A stretch of 64,000 bases of DNA from Antedon bifida (lineage: Eukaryota; Echinodermata; Crinoidea; Comatulida; Antedonidae). The stretch's first letter is position 1, and each line of letters starts with the position of its first letter. The notes under the pieces are model-generated. The model did no database searches. It was not told the DNA's origin and saw nothing but the letters and a program-made list of their open reading frames with translations. The stretch spans positions 17,918,001 to 17,982,000 of the forward strand of contig OY727097.1 in the NCBI GenBank assembly GCA_963402885.1. Direction: 5' to 3'. Shown here one piece after another: positions 12,001-25,000 of the stretch. The position numbers and the translations under genes are program-made.

Positions 12001-15000
12001 TCAACTTTATTATTGCAGTTAAACCACCACCCACACCACCCTCATTCAATGGCATAAGTAGCGTTGTAAGCCAGTATAAGATAGGCCTACAGTACGAAGG
12101 ATCACATGGCCTAAACGCAGAACAACTTTGGTGGCCGGGTTAAGGAACCAACTCAAGTATGAATTAGCTCTAAGAAACAATTGAAAACCATTAGGCCTAC
12201 TAATTCAGTTAAGCTAGAAAAATTTTTATTTTTTATTTAACCATATTTAATGAGGGTGACAAAGTATGTTTTGTTTTACTGCGTTTAGTGGTATATTATT
12301 TGTAAAACATGAAAACAATTAATATTTCGTTATGGATAAAAGAATATATTTAAAATGTTTCCTCTTTGCACCCATCCTCTTCCCGATCCACAAAACACAA
12401 ATTAAGTTTGTTCAAATTTGACTCAAACAATTGGTCTCATTTTGTAACAAGTTTTCTTTCGGAAGTAATTCCCAGGGTACTAATTTTAGTTGAGTACAGT
12501 GTCTATTTATTCGTTCATGTAAACGACATGTATTATTGTCCTGCGGTACGTACATTCGAAATCGCCATATTTTTTTTACGAGAACCATCTGTGGGCACGA
12601 CCTAGATAGTACGCGAGCGAAGTGTGTGTACCATCTAGTTACATACAACTTGTCAAGATTTGTTGCTTAATTATTTTCATTACACCAACAACAACAACAA
12701 CAATATTTTCAATATGATCGTTAGATTATCGACAAACTTCCATCTATCCGGTACATGGTTCATCAAGCCATTAACCACAATCGTGTAAAATCAAGCCAAT
12801 CTATCTTTTGTACCTTTAGGTACACTTCATTTCATTAGCTCTGGCGTTGAAACTACCCACCAAATCTCATATTTTGCTTCTCTAAAAGAGGCATGATCAT
12901 AATTGGATTAACTTCTTAACCAAAATAGAATGGTTAGCACGTCAAATGCTTTGCTGAAATCGGCAGTACATAACGTAACGTAGCACACATACCAGAACTC
13001 TCAAGTCTTGACAACAACTTATGTACTAGGTAGTGAGTAGAAGAGGATCCTCTCGTAACTCTTGTGGACCGAAAACGATCCATCAGAAAGAAAACTCTCA
13101 AATATTCTTTGGCAAAAGTCGGTGTTACTGATATAGGCCTATGTGTCACAGGTCATGGTTTTATGGCAAAGGAGTGACTAGAATTTTTCTTTTTTCAATT
13201 CTTTAATACGACGGAAAGGTCATTAGGATGATTAATATCAGTAAGCAGACAAGCATTGCTCGTTTGATTTGATTTGAATTTATTTGGAAAATCATCATAA
13301 AAAAAAAACATACAAAGTGATAACATAAATTACGGACATTACAAATAATACATTTATAAGAGATTTTCCAGGATAGCCCAAAAAGCTTATCAGCTTATTT
13401 CCATTGGGATCCTTTTACAATCTAAAATAAAAAATATAATCATTACAAAGTATAGCATTAAACACGTAAATATAACAATAATATTTAAAAAAACAGTTGG
13501 GGAGAGAAAAAATCCTAGCAAAGTGTTTGCTAACAGCATCAGCCATCTGGGTCACTATAAGATTCAGAATGTGCTCATCAAGAAACTTTTTTTTGTCTTT
13601 TAATAATAATCTTCAAATTCATTGATTAAAGAAACAATTAAAAACACAGATCAATATCAATATAAAAGCAGACACTATAAACTTTACAACCAGTGTGCCA
13701 TATTGTGTTATTTCGTAAGGTCATTTATATCTAGGCCTATACATTTATTTTTATAACGGTCGTTTACATATGACGTAATTTTCAGAGTGTGCTTATAAAC
13801 TGTAATTACACAGATTAATTGTTAGTATCTTAATGTAACATTGACTGATATTCGGACAAATAAATACGCCGTTGGTTTCAAAATTAGATGCTATTTTATT
13901 AGTTCTTATCAAATGGTACATCGTATTATGATTTATAAGAACAGATTCAATGTATAGTAATTCATACTATTTGTCGCGTTAAATCAATATTATAATAGGA
14001 TTTAAATAAGTAGGCTATTCCTTTTCTGTATGATGCAAATAAGAGTAAGTTAACAGTTGATTAAGTTAATTATTCTATTAATCATTTCTAGAGATTAACC
14101 CAATTTAATCAAGGTTCTCGTCAACTGTACTAGTCAGACAGAATTACTTGATTGGATTGTTGACAAAGAGCGAGGCATGAAAACAATTATTATGGCATTC
14201 AAAAAGAGTCGGGCATAATCATAACGTCTAGTTGGGAATTGCGAGGAACCGTTTTAGCATTTCCCAAAATCGCGAGGCTGGAAACCTATGAAAAAGGAGT
14301 AAACCCAAAAGAAGTTTTTTTTATCGATTCAGTAGTTAAAGGACACTTCGTTTTAAAAATCTACCAAAATGTGGTCCGTGGAACATATAAATATGTTAAA
14401 TTTGAGTGAAATTGTAAATTGTTTTCATTCTTATGAATATATTCTATATGAATTCTTAAGAATTTTACTATTTTTTAGGTAATGTTCTCAAATTTGTAAA
14501 ACGTTTGGTATCATTTTAAAATAATTATGTTTGAGTAGAAATAGAATTTACTGACATTATTTCAACACAGCTTTTATATTTATATAATTATGTTAAACAA
14601 TATTGAATTTTGTGCGGAATTACGAGAATTTACATAGAAACAAGGTTTCTGTCTTTCTGTTTTCCACACTTTGTAAAGACAACCATTTTTGTCTTGGAAA
14701 CATTGACCGAAGTTCGTTTGTAAAAAGATCTGTAAATCGCAAAATTGTACTTTATCTTTGTATGTTAGGCAATCTAGCATTTTGAGAGAAACAATTTTTA
14801 TTTTTTTTAATGGTCATGAGGAGATCAAAACTTTAGCATCACACCTCTATCACTTATTCAATTGTATGCAAATTAGCCTAAATATGCAAATTAAGGAGAA
14901 ATTATAGGGTTACCATATCTCAAAAACCACTACTCAGAACGAGGTTGTTTTTTCAGACTTGCTCAGAATATATAAATTTACTCTAATGAGACATTTAAAA

Positions 15001-18000
15001 CTTCGGCATCAACCATTTGAAAGTGGGTTCAAGCTTTCAATAATTAATTTTACCTCCAAATGAAAACCAGTATAGTAAGTGAGTTGAGTTACATTATATT
15101 AGTTACTGGCGATAAAACGAATTTAGGTAAAACGATATAATTATAAATAATACATGTTAAATTGGACTGTTCATCCTATTTCTTTCTGTATTTCATTTCC
15201 TATATGTATTATTATTTTAAGTGGGTGTGTATGTTCGGGTGTATTTCTAATACAAAGTGTCAATAATGTATTCATTTGTGTTGTGATATTTAAAATACTT
15301 ACATGATGTATACAATTATATTTGACTACATAAATTATATCGTTTCTATATTCATTCGCTATGTGTGGGGATTCTTGCGTACATTTTGACAATTTCTAGT
15401 TATTAGTCGAAGCTTTATATATTCGAGAACCATATGTGGGAACTTACAGTAATTAGCGTTCTCAAAACTAGTCACGGACTAAGACATGAACAATTGCAGA
15501 ATCTAGGTGGTTCATGTGTGCATAATGTTTTTATTTAGTAACAATGAACCCACTCACTTTGAGTATTTGATATAGTATTTCCAGAACACTCTATGCATTT
15601 AAAGCAGCATGTCTGTTCATTCTCAATATAATGTCGTCGTGTACCAGGTTTACAATTTGCATTACAAATTGCTAGTGGTTTCTGAAAGAAAAGTTATAAT
15701 ATAAAAAATTCTCTAATCACTGTCCTCAAATAAAACGCAATCTACCTGATTCTTTATGCATAAATAGATTAAAATCTGATTTAGAGAAAAAACAGTTAAA
15801 ATGTCTCCCATGAAGAGTGAATGATCAAGAGGGACAAACGAGCATAGTCCTACAGTTGAAGGTAATTCAAGGAAAACACGCTTTAAAATAAGTATACTCT
15901 AGGACAGTACAAACTGGTTGACGTGCTGTTATTTTCTTCTATTTAGGTTATATTTCTATATGAGTTATATTAGGCCAATTTTTGACAAATTTAGCGGGAA
16001 CTGTCGTATTAGGCACATTAGATAATTTTCTTAATTTTGCGAATAAAGTTCATGAAATCAAGAATGTTTAAGGCGATATAAGACAACTATTGTCCATTTT
16101 TTAGTGTTAAGATTTTTTCTGTAGAAGAGCCATTACCCAAAATATTCGGTTTACCAGGATTGCCTGCTTTGATTTTAGGTAAAAAGTAAAAGGGAACTAG
16201 ATCTGGATTGACCTGTCAAACGAGGTCCAATTTTGGATCGATGAAAGTGTTTTTAACGATCTTAGAAAAAGATTATCCGCAATTTTAGGAGGGATTGTTG
16301 TAAGATAATAAAGAGGATTATATAAAGGAGGATAAATAAGAGGATTGTTTTATCTTTTCATAGAATGTATTGATTTACAAAACGACAGTTGCGAAAATTG
16401 GAACGTAGTTTCGTAGGATACGCCTAAGCACCATATATCCTGATTAACATTTCTAAAGCTCAGGGCAACTGGGTTGGTGGAATTTGTGAAATTGTTTGAT
16501 TCTAGGTATGGTTTTTAGATCAGAAATTTAGGAAAGAAGGTTTTTTCCTTCATACAGTTTACAACTATAACGATATTTCAAGCCAAGCAATTCAAAACTC
16601 TTGTGCTGAAATACGTGTACATGTTGGCTTCACCAATAGACAAAACCAGTCACATTCTAGTTACGGGCGGCACATATCTGTGCCGTGTTAGTTTTGTATT
16701 TAGGCCTCCGTATGACTGTATGGTTTTTACTGAAAGAAATGTCATACTTACTGTACTAGTTCCCCAGTAAATGCTCAAATTGTCAAAAATTTTCAATTCC
16801 TTGTGTTTGTAAGAGCCAACCTTAACCATTTCAACAATTCTATTATTCATTCTACTGTTTAAAACAATGTAAGATGGCTCAATTTGTCGATTTTCTAAAA
16901 AATTGAATATGGAACCATTGTTGTCGGTAAAGTTGACATTATCCAAGTAAGTCACTAGTTGCCATCTTTTGAGATTCTTAATCGATGGGCATTTACCATC
17001 AGCTAAGAGACCTTTTCGATCCTCACATAACTCGATATCCTTAAGAGCTTGGGCAATTGCATATACAGCAATATATGTTGTATAAGCTTCATAGTTAATG
17101 GCCTTGTTTAAATATTTTCTGGCAGCGATTTCTATTTTATGAATTGTATTTTGATTGTTCTTTTTCTTACACAACGTGTCATTGCATAAGTTTTCGTGTT
17201 CACAAATCCATTCTTCAAAGTTTTCTCGAAACGATTTTCTACTGCTTTGCCGGATCCTGGTGTAATCAGCGAGATGTACTAACATATCTGGCAGTGGTTT
17301 ATCTGCAATTGTTACACCAAGCACAGACGCGACTGATTTGTATTCATAAAATTGTCCAGCTCTATCTGCCCAACCATCACTTGCAATCCATAATCTTGCT
17401 GTGAATTAAATTAGAATAATTATAATTATTGTTTGTTCCTTTATAAACATACAGCTTTAACAAATAAGAATTTCTCAGTTACACTTTTCAGTTTATAATA
17501 ATTAAATGATTTATAATCTAGATCAAAAATTGGATCAGCAAAACAAATATTTACCTAACAAAACTTAACGCAAAATTTAAAGGGAAAAATAATTGCCTGT
17601 CAGACAATGGATTTTTGGTTAAATTCAACTGTTTGTTTTTTTTATATGTAAAATCGTTGCTTTTGTACGTTTTTCCTAATGGAAGTGAATAACTTCATTA
17701 AAATGGCGTACAGAATGCAAAGTCTGATTATATATATATTTTTAAGGCCGCATGTTCGTTCTAATGATGCTCAAGATCTGAATGAAATATCTATTTATAT
17801 ATAGAATGACCAATAACCATGCAAAACACACAAAATAATCTTAATTTGTATTATAGTACATTGTTTTCGTGAGGAAGCGAATCGCGAGAGATCTGGGGAG
17901 ACAGAGAGCGAGAGGAGGAAAGCCAAAAGCCGGCGCATGCACACAGATTAATTGACTCCCTGGAAAGTAAAAATTACCAACTTGGCCCAAGTGGGTAGTT

Positions 18001-21000
18001 TTTTTTATTACGTTAATTACGCAAACATGAATTGGTCAAGCCCTTAAAAACACATCGGAAATGAACAATTTGGCTTACGAAGACTCTGAAAACATATTTA
18101 TATAATATTTTTTGGAACTTATTTTGTACGATTTTTTTTAAACGCATCGTTTTTTTGCAATTTACATGGAAACGAATAGGGAAAATGTTTGCAATTATAG
18201 CTATTCCTACAGATGGCGTTCTTTGTTCAATGTTTTTCATAACAACCATGTAGCATAGCCTAACACATTTTTTATTAAACTCGGAATCTTTAAATAATTA
18301 ATATCCATATTGTACTTTATTCATGAAAATATGGATTAATCTGAAAAAAAAAATCGAAAATTGATTGAACATAATTTTTAATTAAAGTGGTTGTGTAATT
18401 AAAGGAACCCTATAATTGGATTGTCTTTACTAAACTGCGATAAAGATGTGGTAACTAATATGTCATATGTGTATTTTAGGCCACTAAATAATAAGCGAAT
18501 CATTCGTTGCTTTTGAAATGAATATTAAAACAAAATATGACATGGATATTACCGTCGTAAGCTATTTGTATCAATATCAAACTTTCGTTCAAAATCTATA
18601 TGTCATAATTGTCCCGAAATACTTCATTGCAACATTTTAAAAATGAAACTATTCAATTACTTTAGCATAAAAGCCAAACTAAAATATTATCAAAATATGT
18701 TACTTAGTTTTTTGAGTTATGTTTTTTGCTTGTTTTATTTGTATCTCTCACAATGCGGTACCCACATTAAACAAACATCTTCTTGACAACATATATTATA
18801 CAGACGAAATCAAATTCAACAAAGAATCTATAGTTGAAAGCAAAATCTCCATCCTAGACATGCTAATCACACTAAATGACTACATTTACTCGGTGGACAA
18901 TGCACGATGATTGTCAAGTGGGATAATGCCTGTTCGTCTCTGAAAGCCTCTACCTTGCAATAAATATAAATAACATAATAGCTATAACTATAGCGGGAAT
19001 ACCACTGTGTATTGTGGGCAAATTTACTTGTAACAAAGGCTAGGGGTGGGTATCTGCCACTACAGAACACTCATGTTATCGGAAGACGAAGTTGGCCAAC
19101 GGCAGCCTAAGGGAGGGACTTCGGTCTCCTGACTGCCTGTGTAGAGATAGTAGAGCGAAAGAATTCTTTACGCGTAAACCGTGATGAAAGTGCATTGGCT
19201 TTTTTTGAGGAACTGTTTGAAAAGATGCACAAGCGTTGATGGATGCGCTGCCTCTGCTGGTCGTTTTCGGCTAACTATAAACTGAAGTATCTTGCCAACC
19301 AAAACCATCTGTTGATCCACTGAATCTGCCAATAAACAACAACTTCAAGCAATCAAAACATTCTGTTACTTCGGAAGCATGTTTAGCAATAACTATAAGA
19401 TTGATTGCAGAAATGTTAAGTATTAGAAAAGCCAATTGTTGCATTTGGACGTGTCACACGACGCTTGTGGCCCTTACCCTTCCAACAAAACCCAATGTAT
19501 ACCAAGCAGCTGTGGCCTTGCGTTCAAATCTCTGATGGGCGTATGAAACGTCCTCGTGGAACCAAATAGTATTCACTGTTGTCGGTGAACTGGTGGTAGG
19601 GAAACTACAGCATGTTGTAGCTCCAATGTAGCGATTCAAAGACCACCGGAAAGCAAGTCTCGAATAAACCCGTGCCTCTAACCGTACTACCTGGTGCTCC
19701 ACATGTCATCATAAAATCAACAAGTTTGAAAGTAAGCGGATAGGTAACTAAAAGAAGAGGTACGACGAACACTAAGTAGAAATTGATCGTGATATGCCGA
19801 TATCTGTTGTTTTCGACGATAATAATAATGACAATGACAATGACAATGATATAATAATTATAATTACCGGGAAGCCACACATATAGTTCAATATTTATAC
19901 TTGGATCATAAACTTGGGCTAATAAACACAGTTGATGGATGTTTATCATTTAGTATAATGCCCTTTGTCTATTCTACATCAATTGAGATACTTTCTTTAA
20001 TAATACGACAGGCCTTATTAATAATTGCTTAAGTTTTCCAACATCCGATTAACTACTAAACCATACAATAGAACAAAAAAGGATCGCACTTTCAACAACG
20101 GAAGAATAAAAAAGCTTCATGATCGTTGGATCAACATGGAAATGATTAAGCCTTATATATTAAATACAGACGTGTAAGACAACAAGCCCTTTACAGTGTT
20201 CTCCCCAGTTAAGCTTGTTATCAATATAGTCAAACCAAGATGCTTGATAATATTTCAATCACATCATAACATATTCTTTCGTTTTCTTACTATTTCCAAC
20301 AAGTTTATTGGTATCACACATTCTTGATAGTAATTACTGTGTCATCTATTTAAGCAAATAGGTATTCGGGCAATGGGATATACAATCGTTAGTAGGCTAT
20401 ATAATACATACAACAGAAGTGATAAACAACAACCTTGAGGAGAATCAGCATTTGTGGTAATAACAGTTACCACAAAGACAGTTAGATACCTTAACACGCT
20501 GTTCCCTTAAATATAAAAACTTACTTATCCAGGAAACTAAATATGAATTAACCTCAAGTTTAGAAATTTTGTTAACACTCGATCATTATAACATACTTTA
20601 AAGGTTTATTCATGGGTCAAAACACTTTACTACGAATATACGTTTCGTTTCATTCGTTTCTTTTGAAAGTGAATTCTAGACAATAATATACTTTTGATCA
20701 ATATTGAACTTTCGTTCTGAATCTAAACATGTAATATTTCAACATCAACATAACATACAATCTTTGAAAATTAAAAAAAAAATCTCTAAATTACTTTTAA
20801 AATCCAAGGTAATATTTTACAGTATAAATGCACATTTGGAAGTAAACCAATGAAGGATAATACTGGAAACACAATGTTATGGAAATTCTAATACTTATAT
20901 TTGTTACTAATCTAAGACTGATAAGATTTCCATTAAGGATGACCGTTACTTTTTTTATTTTAGAATAGAGCACACTCTTAGAAACAATACATTTGTCTTT

Positions 21001-22045
21001 GTACACGAATGCCGTTAATTAGTCTACGGTATATTGTAGAGCCTATATTGTGTTTATACTCTACAGTACATCACTCCCTTTCAAATGATGCTGCTCTCTT
21101 AAACTCTCTTTAACATTACCAAAATTACATAATATTCAAATATCAATCACTCAATCAATGACTTCTATGTATAAATATTTTCATTAGGCGCTCTATATGA
21201 CAACCATAATTATCTTTATTATCATTCAGTTTCAGTTTAGTTACAGACAGGTTAAATAGATGAAAACGATAACATTAAAAAGTTAGTTATGAATTGCCTG
21301 TGGAATGTAACATTAAATTTTTTTTAAATATACATTGATGAATTGATAGATAAAGTAAATGATAGATGAGTAAAGCTATACCGTATGCTACTGTATTATA
21401 CACCAAATGTAAATTAATAAAACTAATTGGATGGACATTTGTTCTGTAAACTTTAAGTCAACCTGTAGGCCTTTGTTTTGCCGCTAAAATATGAATAGTA
21501 GGTTATACAGTACCAATTGGTAATAAGAAATGAAATCGATCAAATTTTCGATTTGAATTTGACGCACTGCATACTTAATATAAGTGTGTATTATAATGGC
21601 CTGGTAAACCGTAACTCAACCTTTTACAACGTGCTGTTACTTATTGATTGTATTTTCTAATCGATTAAATACATTTGATATGAATCAAAATGTCCTAAAG
21701 CAAAACAATATTTGATAATCATGCAGTTGAAAAACAATATTTATCTTCATAATATTATACAATATAATTTTTAGTTCGAATTGTTTTTTGTATTCAGTAA
21801 AATGTTTGAATTTTATATAGGTCTAGACCTAATTCAATATTCTGTATACGAATCTGTATACGTGACCTACAAACACGATTTTAGGTTATCGTGTATTTTG
21901 GGTCAGGTGCAAAACTTTAAATAGGATGGCACTAATTAGTAATCAACATCACAAGTATTATTAACAAGTATTTTGTAGATTGTATAAAAAACTGGTTGTA
22001 ACATCGGTTGACACGCATTGTTATTGTTATCATCATCATCATTAC

Positions 22046-22079
<34 letters not shown>

Positions 22080-25000
22080 TAAAACAATTTTTTATAATGA
22101 ACTAAACGTATTTATTATTTGAATAAAATAACCTGGTTATATTTGTTTCACCGAAAAGTGAATTAATATTCTACGACCGACTCGATTAAACGTGTGTTCA
22201 ATTATCAACGATATCATAACACACCGTTTCTAGGGCTAAATCAATCTTCTATATCAACATGAAACAGTATTAATGACTAAGAAAACAATATCACTATGTA
22301 GGCACGAACGATGCAAAAGTGAAGTGCTCTGGGACAAGGTCTAACACCGCTGGCTTTCAATTGATAATTTAAAAGTTGGAAAGAACCAAGATGGTTATAT
22401 ATATATACTATAGGAGAGTTATCGTTAACGTGATGTGTTTAGTTAAATACTAGCTAAGATAGAAAAAATTGAGATAAAACATATTATAGGCATATATGCA
22501 TTTTTATTTTTCTTTGCCAGGTATAAATATAAATAATTGTTGTTAATTTTTCGTTCATCTCAAACAAAAGACCAATATATCTTTAAGTTCAATTATTATA
22601 CATTTACTTCATGATGGTCAATACATAACATTAATAGTAGCATTAGGGTTACATAAAATACATGACGAGTTAGGTTTTCGGTTTAATGCACCGTTTAACT
22701 TGTACGTTGGAATATATGCACGTACAGTATTGAAATATGAAACAAGAATATTTTACGCAAGATAATTGCATGAGCCGGAATATATTAACATTTGTAAGGG
22801 TCGTTTGCTCTGTAGAATAAAAATCTTACTTTTTAAATGCAGCTGGCAATATGATTACGTCACAATAACCTATATGTATTTTTTTAAACATGAATTAATA
22901 TCTACAATTCATCAGCTTCCATAATGATTGTAGTCTTTTATTTTTTCAAAAACAATTTAAAATCACATTATAAACAATGATAATATCTCGTGGCGTCACG
23001 GCCAAATGGCATATGATTTACAACGCGAGAAAAAGTGGGACACTGCCGCAAAGAAAGTAATTAAGAATTGAGGAGCTCGATATAAAAAGAAATTGGACTA
23101 CAATCAAATCACGTTGTTTTCCCTTAAATTGCGATAGTTTATTTGCATTTCTCAGCATTCTACCATGTTATTCAAATCTGGTGGAATCAAATGTGCAGTT
23201 TTAATAGATAGATGGAGGTTTTGGGCAGTGCTCCACTCTTTTACTGTATCAAAGAAATGATCAAGACCAAGAGAAATATTATCTCTATCAAAAATTATAC
23301 GACAGCATGTTTCTGAATCATCGCAAACGATTTATTTTGTTTAAAAGTTAAATCAGTAAGTAAAATAGCATCATTGTTTGCATCTGAAACCAGTTTTAGA
23401 AGATACATTTGTGTTTACCTTACTAAAAAAAAAAATTGTACCAATTTTCACAGATAATTCAAAGTTCTTTCAGTCTTTAAAACAATTCTTGAAGAATTAA
23501 TTTAAAATAGATTTATGATAATCAATATGGTTTCTGTTTAGAATATTCCACAGATCTTGCTGTTTGTATGAAAAATTAACACATCCTTGCAAAAGGCCAT
23601 CTTTCAAAAGGTATCTTTCTTTTAGTAAGGTATAAGTTACAATACGTCAGAGTAACATCTGACCAATTACAGCTACTTGTAGTTGCTGTATCTGCTTCTA
23701 CTAAAGCCTTCCAAGAAGGGAGATGCGGCCTTCTGGTTATAGTCTAACACGGAGTAGTCAAACATATGTCTCTTTAAGATGGCTCAAATAATTTGCACCC
23801 TTAAGATCACACACAAGTCAATTATTTCATCAGCTAAACACTTTAAACGTATTTGATATAATTAAACTTCAAACTGTTGTTCATGTTACTATAAAACTCA
23901 TTTAACTCGTTGTTTAGTAAGCTCCGTTCTTATGAAACCATTATTATTTTTAACCAACTTTTGTATCGAATAACTTATCTTTAGACAATAAATCATCACC
24001 GATCAATTCTTTTCAATTTCTTTTGGAAAATACAACAAATATATATTACAACAATCTAATGACTATCAAAGTTTGCACACGTGGCACTCCTTTTTCTAAC
24101 GCCCTTACATTTAATTATCTGCACCCTCTAGCAAACTATGTTAGCAATGTTTTTTAGCTTCCTTATATTAATACAAATTAATTTTTTGCTGTTGGCCGGA
24201 AAAAATGCATCTATTCATTTATTTGAAAAGTAATGATACAAAAATCTTGATATTTCATTTTCTCCTCCTGAGAAAAGTGTTTTTTTACTGTAGACTGGTA
24301 AGTACAAAGGAGTTAACAGTTGTTTAATAACAAATCACTAAAAGAATAATAGTTAAATCCAAAATAACATGACCAGTATGAATTAGAACCAAAAAAACAT
24401 TGGGTGTGGTCATCACTATATAAATTTCATTCTTTGTGATTTTTCAACCAAATCAGACTAACCTTTAAATCAGATACTAATTAATATAAACAAAAAAATT
24501 AGATTGAAATTAGAAATAATGTTAAATCCAAGCTAGGGTAGAAACAAATTTCAAATGTTAAACTTGGATACCCACTGACAAATTCAGACGTCAGGTGTCA
24601 ATGCCAATGTTTTAAGATTCGCCTTAAAATGTGTTAGAAGAACTGGAAGTCTTGTTTAAATACCAAGCATAACTATTAAATCAGTAATGTTTTTTTAAAT
24701 AAATTGATTATTTTGGTAGCAATTATTTTTCTTTTTAATTAGGCCTACTCTTTGAATGATTTATTTCATAAATAATATCATCAACAGTATTTCGAAGGTT
24801 GAATTATATTTTCATTTGTAAACCAAATATTGCATTGACGTAAAAAAAAATGTCTCGTTCGTAACCAACTTATCTCTTTATCTTGAAGTGTTGAAGCGTC
24901 ATTCCGACATTACGCTTTCCACGATTTGCTTCCATATTATTCTGTTTTGGGCAGGATGGTTTGTTATTTGTGCTAAAGTCTACATTTTTTCCTTTTAAAT

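Noticed and set aside
23100-24000. Possible decayed gene on the minus strand
   Set aside because: Coding-like patches such as CCRIIFDRDNISLGLDHFF occur but are broken by many stops, and no family was recognised.
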